NCBI GenBank assembly: GCA_033239525.1
Contig: BSYO01000004.1
Span: 25,396,037-25,460,036 of the forward strand
DNA length: 64,000 nucleotides
Source: Nepenthes gracilis
Lineage: Eukaryota > Streptophyta > Magnoliopsida > Caryophyllales > Nepenthaceae
Direction of reading: 5' to 3'
Shown here: positions 14,301-24,749 of the stretch, piece by piece
Layout: each line of letters starts with the position of its first letter
How positions within the stretch are numbered: the stretch's first letter is position 1
The notes under the pieces: model-generated
Seen by the model: only the letters and a program-made list of their open reading frames with translations
Database searches by the model: none
Told to the model about the DNA's origin: nothing
Position numbers and translations under genes: made by a program

Positions 14301-17300
14301 CGATTTCTATCAAACCCCGGATGGAGCACTCGTCCGCGGTAGAAATGGATTTTCGAGATATTCACGGGACCTCCAAGACGGGCTTGATATTCGGAAAAGG
14401 AAAGCCTCAATTGATCGCGTATACAGACGATATATATCGGGACGCTGATTCTCGGAATCAACGTCCTGGATACTTGGTGAAGTTTGCAGAGGGGCGGTCT
14501 CCTGGCAAATTAAGTCGTAAAGTGCGTTGCACTTTCTACGACCGAGGCCGAGTTCATCACGTGACCGAGGCCTCGCAAAGAAATGTCAGTGGATGAAGAG
14601 GTTCGGCCCAAGAGTTGGGTCTAAGGCAAGGGGCGTACGAGATCCTTTGTGATAGTCGAGTGCCATTCACTACAGCAAGAACTCCTCATTCCATTCTCGG
14701 TCAAAACACATTGACGTGCGATACCATTGGGTGAGAGATGTTTTGAGGATGGGCACCTATCCATTGGAAAGGTCCGAACGGAAGATAATGGCTCTGACAT
14801 GATGACCAAGATTTTACCAAAGGGAAAGTCGAGACTTGTTGTGATATCACGGGTTTAAATTCATTTCACTCCCACTCGGCCGTGAGGGGAAGTTTGTTGG
14901 GGTCACTCCCGAGTGGTGGTATGTCCGCGGACTCCATGTCCGAGAGGTATCCGAGAAGACTTGACGAGGACTCCATCCACGTGTGCGCTGACTTTCCTCT
15001 CATTAATGATCTGCAGCAAAGAGATAAATGCGGCCACAACTTCCAGTGTTGCAGAGGCACCAGCGTGGCGCCTGGCAAAGTGCGGCTGCGGCCGCGACCC
15101 TAGTGCTAGGGTGGTCGGGTAGCCTCCTAGCCCCTTTTTTGAATATATATATATTATTTACATGTATATATATATGGGGTGGTTGAGATCATTTATGATC
15201 ACTGCCGAGAAGGCTTTGTGAGTTGTGGGTCAGGTGCCTTTGGAGCAACCATTTTGTGAGACTTGAGAGAGAAATACTTGGATAGAGAGAGAGATTAAAC
15301 ACTTGTGATTCTTTTGTCTTTGTGCTTGTGTAGCTAAAGACTGTAATCATTATACATAGTGTATTATTCTTTGGTGGTTTTTCCTCAGTTTAAGGAGGGT
15401 ACTTCCACATTAACTCTCGGTGTTATCTCTTGTTTCTCTATCGATTTCTTTGTGTCCGTCCGAGAGCCTTTGCTCTGTGTTCTGTCCGAGTGACTTTGTC
15501 CGACCGGTCACCGTGACTTCCGCGAGCTTTGCGCCAACACTATGCACATTAAAAATTGTTCTATATTGAATGGTCCACCTACAATCAGATTATGAGAGAG
15601 TAATCACATCAAAAGCAATTGGCTTCCACAATTTTGACCAAAACCTACGGGAAAATTGGTGTAGCCAGCCCAAAGTTGAATGCACATATTTTCTCTCCTA
15701 CAGATGCCTATTTAGTTAAAATATAGAAGGGACGATGTAAAGATGGTATGGGATAGAACAAACATATGTCAGCTCATTCTATCATGTGGTTAGGGCTTGC
15801 TGAGCATTATTCAGAGGCATAAACTGCATAGCAACATTCTCTATGATTTTCTTGTTATTTTGATGCATCTGATGCAAATATCGGCCAATAGATACAATAT
15901 CCAATACAAATATTTCCAATAACACGGCATTATCATTATATGTTGCTTTATTAACAATATATCATGATAGCCAAAATTGACTTACAATTCTAAAATAAAA
16001 AATTTTATTCCAATATATCTAATACTAATATATATTGTCCAATAAGTCTAATACTGATATAGTTACGAGTTGCCATCGATCGATACTGATAGATACTGAT
16101 ATTTTCACCTATGACCGATACTCTTATTTGGTTTAAAAAGAACGGGTTTATTACTTGCTATAAAAAAATTGATTATCCATCTAATTGGAGATTAGAAACA
16201 GCTATATGGTGGACAAGAATGCTTGCTAATCAAAATTATCTACAGGAAAAACAAGAGGCAATAACCAAATGTTCTCACAGAAAGCTTCAATGAGAAACCT
16301 AAAAAAATCCATAATGGCTCATAATGTCATCCAAGACTGCTGTGGTATAGAGTGACTAAAACAATGAGGAGAAGACGCTAGAGCTAAATGCAAGAAATAT
16401 CCAAGAATTCCAGAGCCTAGGTAAGATGCTGGGTATTCCAAACTAAAATATGAGTAGCCGAATTCGGGATAATTGCAAAATTGAGCATTAGCTATGACAG
16501 TCTCCGATGAGAAGGTGAAATACAAACGTGGATTCACAATGGATCATAAAGAATGGCAGGAATAGACAGAGTTAGATGACTAAAATGGGAACAAAAATCG
16601 GTATATACCTCCTCTTTGAAAACATCAAAGGGCCTTTGTCCATCAGAGACCATTGTGGCGCAAAGAAAAATTGCTTTGGAGATTTTTTGTGGGTAGAGCT
16701 CCATGGCATGAGAAATGCATGCACCTCCACAGCCATGACCAACCAATATAACCTGTGAATGGAACATTATCCGAAAATATTTTCAAGAAAAAATGACCAC
16801 CTGAATCCTCAGAGCATTACTAAATATGGTGTGCGCACCATCTCACCTTTTCATCATCCGACAAGTTTTCTAGATAACTAATCAAAGGTTTAGAATAATA
16901 TGCCAATGTGGTCACTGAACTTATATCTGTCAGATTTATGCCACATCCAGTCAGATCTAAAGCAATGGGAATCAACCCTGATTCTTCCAATAGTGCAATA
17001 CTTTTGTACCAACACCATGCTCCAAAACCTTCACCATGTACCAGAACAAATTTCTTTTCTTTGAGATTTTCCAGAAAATCTGGCACCTGGAAACAGAAAA
17101 AAGAGTGAGCAAATCAGCTGCATTGGGAAAGAAGCAAATTTGTTAACCTTTTTTGCATGAAAAACAAGCATCTATGCTTAGATAAGAGTTTGGTTTGAGT
17201 CAGGAAAAGGAAAAATGAAAGAGACAGTAATATTGTCAGAAAATCTGAAAGTAGACTTGTAAATCGGATCCATTTGGTCCTCTCTCAACATTGTTATTTC

Positions 17301-20300
17301 CAACAACCAAATCGAAAATTCATCAGCATGGACATTAAATACAGTTCATTTTATGAAAAGCAGTCAGCCATATGTAAAGAAAAGAAAAGCTCACATAAAA
17401 GAATCTAACAAAAGATCAGGCTGCTAAATCTGTATCTCATTATTATATCATTCTCAAGGCCCTTATGACCTGCAGTCTGAACATGAGGACACGTATTATG
17501 GATCATTACAAAATTTTGATATGCAGTGTATGCAAACACAGAGAACATATCTTCAAAAATTTACTTTCGGGTAAATGCCAAATTGTAATGTTTAGATGGT
17601 TGATCCAGTTCAGTAGAAGAATTAGCTGTGAAACTTTTGAACATTAAACATATGGGAAGCAACGAAGAAAAGCAGAAGAGAAGAATTCAGGAAAAAGAGA
17701 AGAGGGGAAACAAACTGTAGGAGATAGAGCACTCATTGCTCAATTCAACTCAATATCATGCAATATAACAAAAATTGAGTATATCAAGTTTTTGTATGCT
17801 AAACTAGGAACTGAAATAAAGCAGCAAAACAATAAAAATCCTAATGGGAATTAATAATCCATGGAGATCCAAATAATCCAAATAAAGTAAGTTTATCCAT
17901 ATCTTTCCTCTCACTGCCTAGGATAATGCTTTCCAGCATGTCTATCAATATCACCATCATTCTCCCCCACTTGAAAAAATCATAAGTCCAGCGAATTAGA
18001 ATGCAGATACGAATGCAAAAGGTTAGCTTATAGAACTAAACTCGTCCTTAGAAATCCATGTAGTATTGTGGTCCAGATGATTATTCAACTTGACAAGAAA
18101 ATGATGGAACCTCCAGAAGGCACAGAAATTATCTTGCCATACAACAGTCTCAATCACATCAAAGGCTGAAGTTTAAGCATAGATATACCTTCAGAACCAA
18201 TAGAATTCGTACCTGGAGACATATTGATGCCTCAGTAAGAAATAATATCCTTTGCATTAAAACTCAGACAAAAATTGAAGTGCCCAGCCATTTCTACCAA
18301 ACAAGCATTGAATCTGAGTTTCTTAACAACAAATAAGGGCCATGGCTCAGGCATGAACCTTCTTAACAGAACTTTTATGAAACATTAAGGTCTAATATAA
18401 GCCATGACATTATCACCAACATTAAGCTCTAGTTCTCTACAATGCAAATCAGCACCAATTTATTGAATCATTATTCATAGCAATCTTCAGCCTAATCTTG
18501 GGATTGAACTCCCTAATATGTTGTGCAAAAGATGCAGTGGGCTCTGAAACACATACATCAAGGTGAAGGGGAATCAGGCCAACAATAGTGTGGGGGTAAT
18601 AACCCAACACAATATGAAAACAATCCACACAAATAGACCTACTGACTGCTATATTACATGTGAACTCAACAAGTGGAAGCCAAAAGTCCCAATCACCTTG
18701 CTCATCTCCTACAAGGCTACAACACATCTAGCAAGTGACCCAAACAATCACCACCACCATAAAGCCTAATATCCCACTAAGTATGGTTGGTTATATGAAT
18801 TTGTTTTTATCATTCCACTCGATTAAAAGTAATATCTTCTAAAAATACAAGTAATTTTAAATTATTTTTATCACATTGCTCCATATCTTCCTATACAGTG
18901 GACTTTAAAAGTATAAGTAATTTTAAATCATTTCTTATTACATTGCTCCATATCCTCCTATTTATACTTCTTCATTTCTTATTTTCAACCACAACAAACT
19001 CACACTTTCTCACAAATATTTTCATTGGCCTATGTTTTTAAGTATCAGAATCACCTTAGACATCTTCCATCATCTTATCTTATATTAGTATAACTCTTAA
19101 ATGTTTATGGATATCATTATTTCTTATCCTATCTAACATGAATCCACTCATCCATCCTAAGAATCTCTACTCCATAACACTTGTTTTTTTATATGTTGTA
19201 ATTTGATTACTCAACATTCTGATCTAAAATGTATTGTCAATCTAATAGTCATTTTATAATTTTTTTTTTCAATATAGCTATATTTTTATCACAAAGCATG
19301 CCCAATGTAGCTATTCATTTTACCAACCATATATTAATCATATATGTTACATCATCATTTATATCTCTAATTTTATAAATAATGGACTTAGATAACAAAA
19401 TTCGTTGTTTGTAGGAATATCTTGATCACAAACTGAATTTGTTTTCATTAGTCTAGAATTATTAAAATTACATTTCATGTATTCATTTCTGCTTCTACTT
19501 ACATTAAGCCCTTCAGATATAAGTACCTCAATCTGACATGCTAATTTTGTTTCTAAATCTTCTTGACTTTTATCATTTCAAACAACATTATTTGCACATA
19601 ACATACACCAAAGAACCTCATATTGAACATTTCTCTTAAACTCATCCATAACAATAGTAAACAGGTAAGGACACATAGTAAACTCTTGATGCACTCCTAT
19701 CTTAATAAAGAAATCCTTATTCTTTAATATTACTTCTTATAGTTCTAACACTAGTCATTACCCATGCATACATATCTTCAGTTACATCTTTATATTTTTA
19801 CCAACTTTTTGTTTTAACAGCCACCATAAAACTTGCCTAGACACTCTATCATAAGTCTTCTCTAGATCAATGAAAAGAAAACCATATGTAAATATTTTTT
19901 TCTATCTAAATTATTCCATTAACATTCTTTAAAGATATACAATTTCATTGGCTAAGTTTTCAGGCATAAATCCAAACTACAAATAAAAACTTTAATTTGA
20001 CAGGTAGTTTGGGGATGAAATGCAAAATGAAAACTCTAACTTAGTGACAAGCAATTTCAAAGATTCTCTAGAACCAAAACTTAAGATCCCAATCAGAAAC
20101 ATGGTAGATCTGGGAAGACAGTGTAGCATAACAATTTCACGAAAGAAGATGCTAACATGTGCTTGGAATCTGCTGTTTTGCTACTAGGAATGGAATCTGC
20201 AAAACCAATCCATGACCACAACACAGGGTTTAGATAAACCAATAATAAAATCCATTCCAGGACATCCCCAATGCTTGTCCTGGGAAGACAGTGTAGCATA

Positions 20301-23300
20301 ACAATTTCATGAAAGAAGATGCTAGCATGTGCTTCGAATCTGCTGTTTTGCTACTAGGAATGGAATGTGCAAAACCAATCCACGACTATGACACAGGGTT
20401 GTGGCTTTGGACTGTTTTAGACAAACCAATAACAAAATCCATTCCAGGACATCCCCAATGCTTGTCCAGAATAGTCAAAGGAGTATCTATATGAGGTGCG
20501 GAACTGGGACACAATTCTAGCAACACACTTCTTCAGATATGGACAAAAGAACATATCTCTTAATGATGTGTAGTCGTATGCTTACCTAAGTGTCCTCTTA
20601 AGACCTCGCAACATGCATCTCATGAGGAAATGAGGAAGCGATTATTAGGGAATGCAAAGTGATGAGTCCAAAGTGAACAGGAACCCCAAAAAACCTTGTC
20701 CAAGACAAACTGTGTGAGGCACCCAAACCGGCAATTGAATTTTGGAGTCCGAGCAAATGTCACATAGGTTAACTGACTCTCAAAACTAAAATGTCAAGCT
20801 TGGATGTTCTCCTCGGCAGATCAACAAAGCCTTCAACAAGTACAATCAACCCAAAGACCAATTTAGCTGACCTAGTCTAACCTTCAGATGAGGAGCACTG
20901 AATTGCAAAAAGGGACACTGGGACCTACTGAGCCTCCTAGAAGCAAAAGCTCACGTGTCCAACCCATTGCACTGGCCAAAACCAATCAGACGAGCAAATC
21001 CATCATTAGGAAGAGCTACAAAACTTCCATGAAAGTTGGTGTTGTAAGAAAGGAAAGGACAGATCAAATCCCCAAAAAGACATGCCTAACCTGACAGATG
21101 ACAAAAAATGAAAAGTACAAATTACAATATCTTCTCATAAAAAGATTAGAACTGGAAGCCTGCATATTTGATGAAACAATCACCACCTAGGGCTAAACAA
21201 AAAAATTCCAAACCGTTCAAATCAAGCCAAGCCAAACTGCCGATGATGGTTTGAGATATGCACATTTTGAATGCAGTTTGCTTTTTACCTAAACTGTATT
21301 TTCAATTTAGTTGCAGCTTAAAAACTCAAAGTAAACCAAATCAAACCAAACACACACACACATATATATGCATACATATATACATATCAAATAAAACTTT
21401 CTATTGTAATTAAAAATGTCTAGGTCACACATATTTTTACTATACTTCTAAATCAACTTTCAACACAAGTGATAGAATTCTTAATTATATACGTATTTGT
21501 TGTCAACAAAGGTCATTTTTCCATAAAATTCCTATATTATATTATTTGACACATATATTGTTATTGTTATATTATTATTTATTTATTTTAATTTTTATAT
21601 ATAATATGCTAAATTGAACAAATTATTTTTAGACTAAAAAGCTTAGTATTACAAGTGCAGGTTCCAGATTCAAGGGTTTATGGTTTACCCAAAAACAAGT
21701 TAACTATTGCACAGATTGGATCTAAAAATCCAAAGCTTAAAGGCCCAAAAAAGATAACCCTCATGGTTAATACAATCAATGAATGCTATGATTACATATA
21801 AAAAATCCTTATGATTTTTCAAATCTGGACCAGGTAAGTACTACACCTTTATCCTATCTGCCGAAGACTAACATTCTTATCTCTGGTAATAATCAGACTT
21901 GACTAAGAACATCAGCCACTTTATTCTCAACACCATATTAATGCCTGGATTAGCTTTTTCTTGGTATTCAAGTAAGCTACTGCTAAATGATCAGAATAAA
22001 GTAAGAACTCCTGTGGAAGTAGAAAGAAATTCCAATGCTAAAGGGACCTAACAACAGCGTAAAATCTTTCTCATAGATGGGGTATCTCTGTCTAGACTCA
22101 TTGCGTTTTTGGCTGGAAAAGGCTATAATGTATCCCTCCTGACTCAAGACCCCTCCTCCTCTCCCTACGCCAGATGCATCAAAAGCAAATGAAAAAGTTT
22201 TAGTCAAATCAGGGTATATAACAGGGTTCATCAATATCTCAATCTCCTAAGAACTTAATCATCCCAAGATTCAACAGAACTACAATTAGTGATGGGAACC
22301 ATGACATTACCAAAACACTTAGTAAAATGCTGGTTGAAAGTGACTAATCTGAAAGTTATGGACATCATAAGGTATAAGGTTCCAGCCACTCCAAAATAGC
22401 TCTAAACTTTTCAAAATTGTCAATATGCCTTGCATACAAAAGATGATGCCAAATAAAAAAGCACTTGGCACATCATAAGGAACATTCCTTGAGGTTAGCA
22501 TAAAGCGTAGCCTCTCTAAGTGTGTCAAAGACTTGCTTGAGGGGGTCCAAGTGTTCTTCCCTAGACTTAGCAAGTTAGTCCAAGATGCAATCAAAGTAAT
22601 CACTAGGAAGGAACTTTTCTAATAATGGATGAAGGGCATGAATTTAGGCCAACATGTGTTGCTAGAAGCTTATGATAATCCGAAAGATATAATTAATTAC
22701 TCATATAGACCTTCCTAAGTCATAAAAGCAATCTTCCGTTTGCCACCAAGTCAAATTCATATAATATGGATCTGATGGAAGCCACTATGTAATTCTATCC
22801 TGTAGTACCAAATAGCACCTGCAAGCACGCCAAACATGTCCTCTGTATAGAAACAGGAAAGATATACTTGATGGTGATCTTATTATATGGCTACTATCCA
22901 GTATCCACATCCGCCAAGATCCATTCTTCTTAGGTGAAGGTAGGGCAAGTACTGTACAAGGAATCTTGTTAATATACCCTTGGATAAAACCTCCCCACGT
23001 GCCTATCACTGGATCACTCCATTGATTTCAGCCTATAATGTGGAGGAATAAGAAGCTGTGAACTAGGGACTAAGTCTATACTATTATGTATATCCCTCAT
23101 AGGGTATAATACACTAGGAAACTTTTCTGAAATAACAATAGAACATTCTTCAACGAGCTTACCGACCTCTATAGAGAATAGCAAACTACACACAGAGACA
23201 TGAGAAGATTCTTTACCCACAATGGACTCTCTAAACAGTCCATCTCAATTTCCTCACAAGGTAGAATGTGAATATACTTCTTAGCAAGAAGCTAAGGAGA

Positions 23301-23523
23301 AGGTTTCAGATAGAATTAGAAAGACAGATTAATATTGATATCAGTATTGGTAATAATGTCAAACATATCGTTACCAATAGTAAGTGTCAATATTAATACC
23401 AGACATATCAGAATAAAAAAACTATGAGAACTGTAAAATGATAGGCAAATATGAGGTCCGATACTGATATATATATATATTGGGGCAATTAGAAAGCGCT
23501 AAGTAGGTGTGCATTGCTAATTT

Positions 23524-23558
<35 letters not shown>

Positions 23559-24749
23559 CTAGTTTTTAATCAATGTGTGTTATTTGTCTTGTCCTGGTTT
23601 ATCTTGTCATTTCTATATGTTGTGTCCATGCCTTATATATGTATATATATGTGTGCGCGCTATGTTCATGTTGTATCTGTAGCCCATGTCTATCGTCATT
23701 CTCTCTATCTAAATATAAAATTGAGACTAAAAATCATTACTATTACATGATTTATCTCTTCTTTAAGACCACCTCTTTCCCTCGGACCTCCAAATAGTTT
23801 GACTATTAACAGCCAAACAAAAAATAGCGTTCCTTGGAAATAGCAAGGGCAGAGACATGGAATAATACACTCGTGTAAATTTGCACTTGATGGAACCTAT
23901 TAATGATTAGCAAAGCATTGAAATGGGCCCAAGAAATCAGAACACTCAAAAAAGAAAAGTTATCCTGTCAATAATTGACAACCGGAGCCATGCTACTTTT
24001 AAGGAAAAAAAAGTGAGCTTATTCCACATGCTTGCTCAAGGGAAATCCTACAATCTTTCCCTTCACCCAAGAAAAACCCGACCGAAATTCAACAGTTACA
24101 GGAGGCATACTTTTATCTACCATCTATAAATAAAATATTAGCCCGAAAAAAGCTAACCATTCCATCTTTTCCAGATCCAACTTTTCGGCATAAAACAAGC
24201 AGCTTTGAATCTTCCACTTTGCAGTCCACCTTTCCAACACTAACAATAATTTCTCATACATCAGAACAAATAATAATCCCACTGTTCATCCAGGACTACA
24301 CAACAATATTTAATTTCCTCTCACCACGACGGACTTTTCCAACTATTATACCTTCAAAAATCGGAGTCTCGTGATAAAAGGCATAATAAGAGATTCAGAA
24401 GGCTACTTACCCAAAAATTAAAAAAAAAAGAAACAAAACGCTAGATGAATTATTTTATTAAATTTGAAAAACACTCGCAAAAGAGGGAACAGCTAACCGG
24501 TTTGGAGTTGGAGAAGGTATCAGAGAGAGTGCGCCGGCGAGAGCTGGTGGAACCACCAATACGGCGAGACATGGATCCTTCGAATCTCTGAGACAATTGG
24601 TGCTGGTGGTGAAGTGCCATAGCCAAAGCTTGGCGATGCAAGGCCTCTTCTTCCTCCAGAAATTTCCTCTGAGATCTTCCCATCCTCTTACTTCTCGATC
24701 CATTCTCCTTCTTCTCCTTCTTCGGCATGCATATCAATCCATTACCCAT
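8326..24749 (-). CDS. MES11-type methylesterase-like alpha/beta hydrolase, five exons
   Basis: The family hydrolyses methyl esters of hormones such as salicylate, jasmonate and auxin; the MES11 group has an N-terminal extension and is annotated as chloroplastic. Coding exons in transcript order are 24498-24749, 16847-17086, 16609-16752, 9810-9944 and 8326-8598 (TAG), all joined in phase 0 with GT-AG borders, giving 347 aa. The start (AAAATGG) matches MGN-type starts; an in-frame ATG lies four codons upstream. Residues 97-110 carry the oxyanion segment (VLVHGEGFGAWCWYK). The nucleophile elbow at 169-174 reads GHGCGG, so the usual Ser is Gly171. Asp298 (TLDDRAL) and His326 (GSDHCPFFSKP) are kept. 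Arabidopsis MES11 has Asp at the elbow, as I recall, so ester hydrolysis is doubtful. Introns 1 (7.4 kb) and 3 (6.7 kb) are swollen by retroelements. Confidence 0.88.
10258..10262. repeat. Target site duplication CTATG, left copy
   Basis: CTATG directly precedes the 5' LTR start TGTTGGGG and is matched exactly by CTATG at 15540-15544 after the 3' LTR. A 5-bp duplication is the expected size for a Copia integrase. Confidence 0.9.
10263..10901 (+). repeat. 5' LTR of the Copia element
   Basis: 639 bp, from TGTTGGGG to GCCAACA. It carries an alternating TA stretch near 10505-10540 that may act as the promoter, and a perfect inverted repeat (arms GCCTGCCAGGCG, 2-nt spacer) at 10421-10446. It is almost identical to the 3' LTR except in a few blocks. 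Confidence 0.93.
10904..10914 (+). other. Primer-binding site, Copia element
   Basis: TGGTATCAGAG, two bases after the 5' LTR. It is complementary to the 3' end of initiator methionine tRNA, as is common in plant Copia elements. Confidence 0.85.
10945..11700 (+). pseudogene. Copia gag (capsid) with frameshift and damaged zinc knuckle
   Basis: The gag protein forms the virus-like particle of the retrotransposon. From ATG 10945 the frame reads MEFGSKMVCLNGSNFDIWQS, a typical Copia gag start. Homology continues through the capsid domain to about 11335, shifts by one frame (FEDEVLGLWLLATLP near 11345-11390), and shifts again before the nucleocapsid zinc knuckle. That knuckle reads CHHCGKKGHIKKF at about 11632-11670, so the last Cys of the CCHC box is Phe. 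A working copy would be one frame. Confidence 0.8.
12105..12900 (+). pseudogene. Copia integrase region, frameshifted
   Basis: Integrase inserts the cDNA copy. The HHCC-type pre-integrase motif is visible as LHKRLGHTSERGM at about 12204-12250. The catalytic core shows RSDNGGEY at about 12571-12594, followed in another frame by NNGVAERMNRTL and FWAEALRTAAHVINR (about 12660-12790). At least two frame changes separate these pieces, and part of the core between them is unrecognisable. Its position upstream of the reverse transcriptase supports the Copia assignment. Confidence 0.8.
13381..13980 (+). pseudogene. Copia reverse transcriptase, frameshifted
   Basis: 13381-13728 is a 115-codon open stretch with the hallmark Copia blocks WVFRLK, KARLVVKGFGQRKGVDFDE, FAPVVK, and LDVRTAFLHGDLNEEIYME. 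A stop follows, and the next blocks (QAPRQWYRKFES near 13790 and the catalytic LYVDD at about 13917-13931) lie in other frames. The active-site aspartates are present in the DNA but not in one continuous protein. Confidence 0.9.
14390..14870 (+). pseudogene. Copia RNase H region remnant
   Basis: The frame at 14321-14596 contains LIAYTDDIYRDADSRNQRPG, matching the Copia RNase H start (normally AY-x-DADWAG...R-x-S-x-G). It then degenerates. Later pieces up to about 14860 (HTLTCDTIG-like and TKILPKGK-like segments) resemble the C-terminus. The usual DADWAG is disrupted. Confidence 0.65.
14895..15539 (+). repeat. 3' LTR of the Copia element
   Basis: 645 bp, TGTTGGGG to GCCAACA, nearly identical to the 5' LTR outside a block at about 15048-15115 and several clusters of 2-6 changed bases. 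It lacks the 26-bp palindrome of the 5' copy. Confidence 0.93.
15540..15544. repeat. Target site duplication CTATG, right copy
   Basis: Exact match to 10258-10262 on the other side of the Copia element. Confidence 0.9.
15871..16109. repeat. MITE-like repeat copy
   Basis: The left end GATGCAAATATCGG and the right end, which is GGTGAAAATATCAG on the reverse strand, form an imperfect inverted pair. The inside is full of GATATTGGTAT/CTAATACTGATAT words shared with the copies near 23320, 39578 and 61328. It lies in MES intron 3. Confidence 0.5.
18765..19985 (-). mobile_element. 5'-truncated RTE-type LINE inserted in the Gypsy integrase
   Basis: Minus-strand reading starts with FGFMPENLANEI near 19985. 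It continues with LHMVFLFIDLEKTYDRVSRQVLW (about 19800-19890; two pieces of the RT palm), YLFTIVMDEFKRNVQ (about 19640-19680), WCMLCANN at the catalytic FADD position (about 19600), then ISEGLNVSRSRNEYMKCNF and RMDEWIHVR. The 3' end carries the plant RTE-like tail around 18772-18815 and ends in GGTGGTGGT repeats. Gypsy integrase homology stops at one side and resumes at the other, so this is a nested insertion. The catalytic Asp pair is lost and stops are present. Confidence 0.8.
20111..20466 (-). repeat. Tandem duplication within the Gypsy integrase core
   Basis: Two head-to-tail copies, 20111-20280 (170 bp) and 20281-20466 (186 bp). Each starts TGGGAAGACAGTGTAGCATA and ends CCCAATGCTTGTCC. 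The second has about 16 extra bases near 20400-20420 that look like the original Gypsy sequence. Confidence 0.9.
21346..21387. repeat. CA/TA microsatellite
   Basis: ACACACACACACATATATAT run continuing into ATACATATATACATAT, inside MES intron 1. Confidence 0.8.
23525..23558. repeat. AT then AG microsatellite
   Basis: A compound (AT)n(AG)n tract inside MES intron 1. The frame through it at 23514-23750 is a by-product. Confidence 0.85.

Larger units (their letters stand above)
10263..15539 (+). mobile_element. Ty1/Copia LTR retrotransposon with degraded coding region
   Basis: The 5277-bp element has LTRs at 10263-10901 and 14895-15539 (TGTTGG...CAACA), flanked by CTATG duplications. A primer-binding site TGGTATCAGAG at 10904-10914, matching the usual initiator-Met tRNA type, follows the first LTR after two bases. 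A polypurine tract (GAGGGGAAG, about 14884-14892) precedes the second. The gene order gag, zinc knuckle, integrase, reverse transcriptase, RNase H is diagnostic of Copia. Many frameshifts break the polyprotein, so it is not autonomous. The interior is rich in CG dinucleotides and CCGAGG-like words, in contrast to the AT-rich host intron. Confidence 0.95.
9945..16608 (-). other. Intron 3 of the MES11-like gene, containing the Copia element
   Basis: The intron runs from donor GTATAT after 16609 to acceptor TTTTCCAG before 9944. About 5.3 kb of it is the Copia element at 10263-15539, which lies antisense to the gene. Without that insert the intron would be about 1.4 kb. A MITE-like repeat occupies 15871-16109. 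Both splice sites are intact, so correct splicing is plausible if the element does not supply stronger sites. Confidence 0.8.
18160..23220 (-). pseudogene. Ty3/Gypsy polyprotein remnant (RT, RNase H, integrase), no LTRs found
   Basis: In transcript order on the minus strand these blocks appear. A pre-RT segment with LYPMRDIHNSIDLVP lies at 23014-23220. RT pieces with PSPKKNGSWRM lie at 22785-23009 and with THLERLRFML at 22319-22603. The RNase H start (FDASGVGRGGGVLSQEGYII) is at 21983-22234 and the HHCC zinc region at about 20470-20700. The integrase core (WIGFADSIPSSKTADSK) is at 20100-20466 and in duplicate. The integrase end (LLVTKLEF, then LVGDEQGDWDFWLPLVEF) spans the RTE insertion, and a C-terminal ELELNVGDNVMAYIRP segment is near 18400. 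Stops and frameshifts are everywhere. Integrase after RNase H is the Gypsy order. It runs in the same direction as the MES gene. Boundaries are approximate. Confidence 0.85.
17087..24497 (-). other. Intron 1 of the MES11-like gene, containing nested retroelements
   Basis: A 7.4-kb intron between donor GTTAGC after 24498 and acceptor TTTCCAG before 17086. It contains the Gypsy polyprotein remnant, the RTE insertion within it, simple repeats near 21346-21387 and 23525-23558, and a MITE-like stretch at about 23319-23480. No host exon was recognised inside. Confidence 0.75.

Noticed and set aside
18980..19400. Separate gene on the minus strand
   Set aside because: Short pieces such as RMDEWIHVR fit the C-terminal end of the RTE element and are full of stops.
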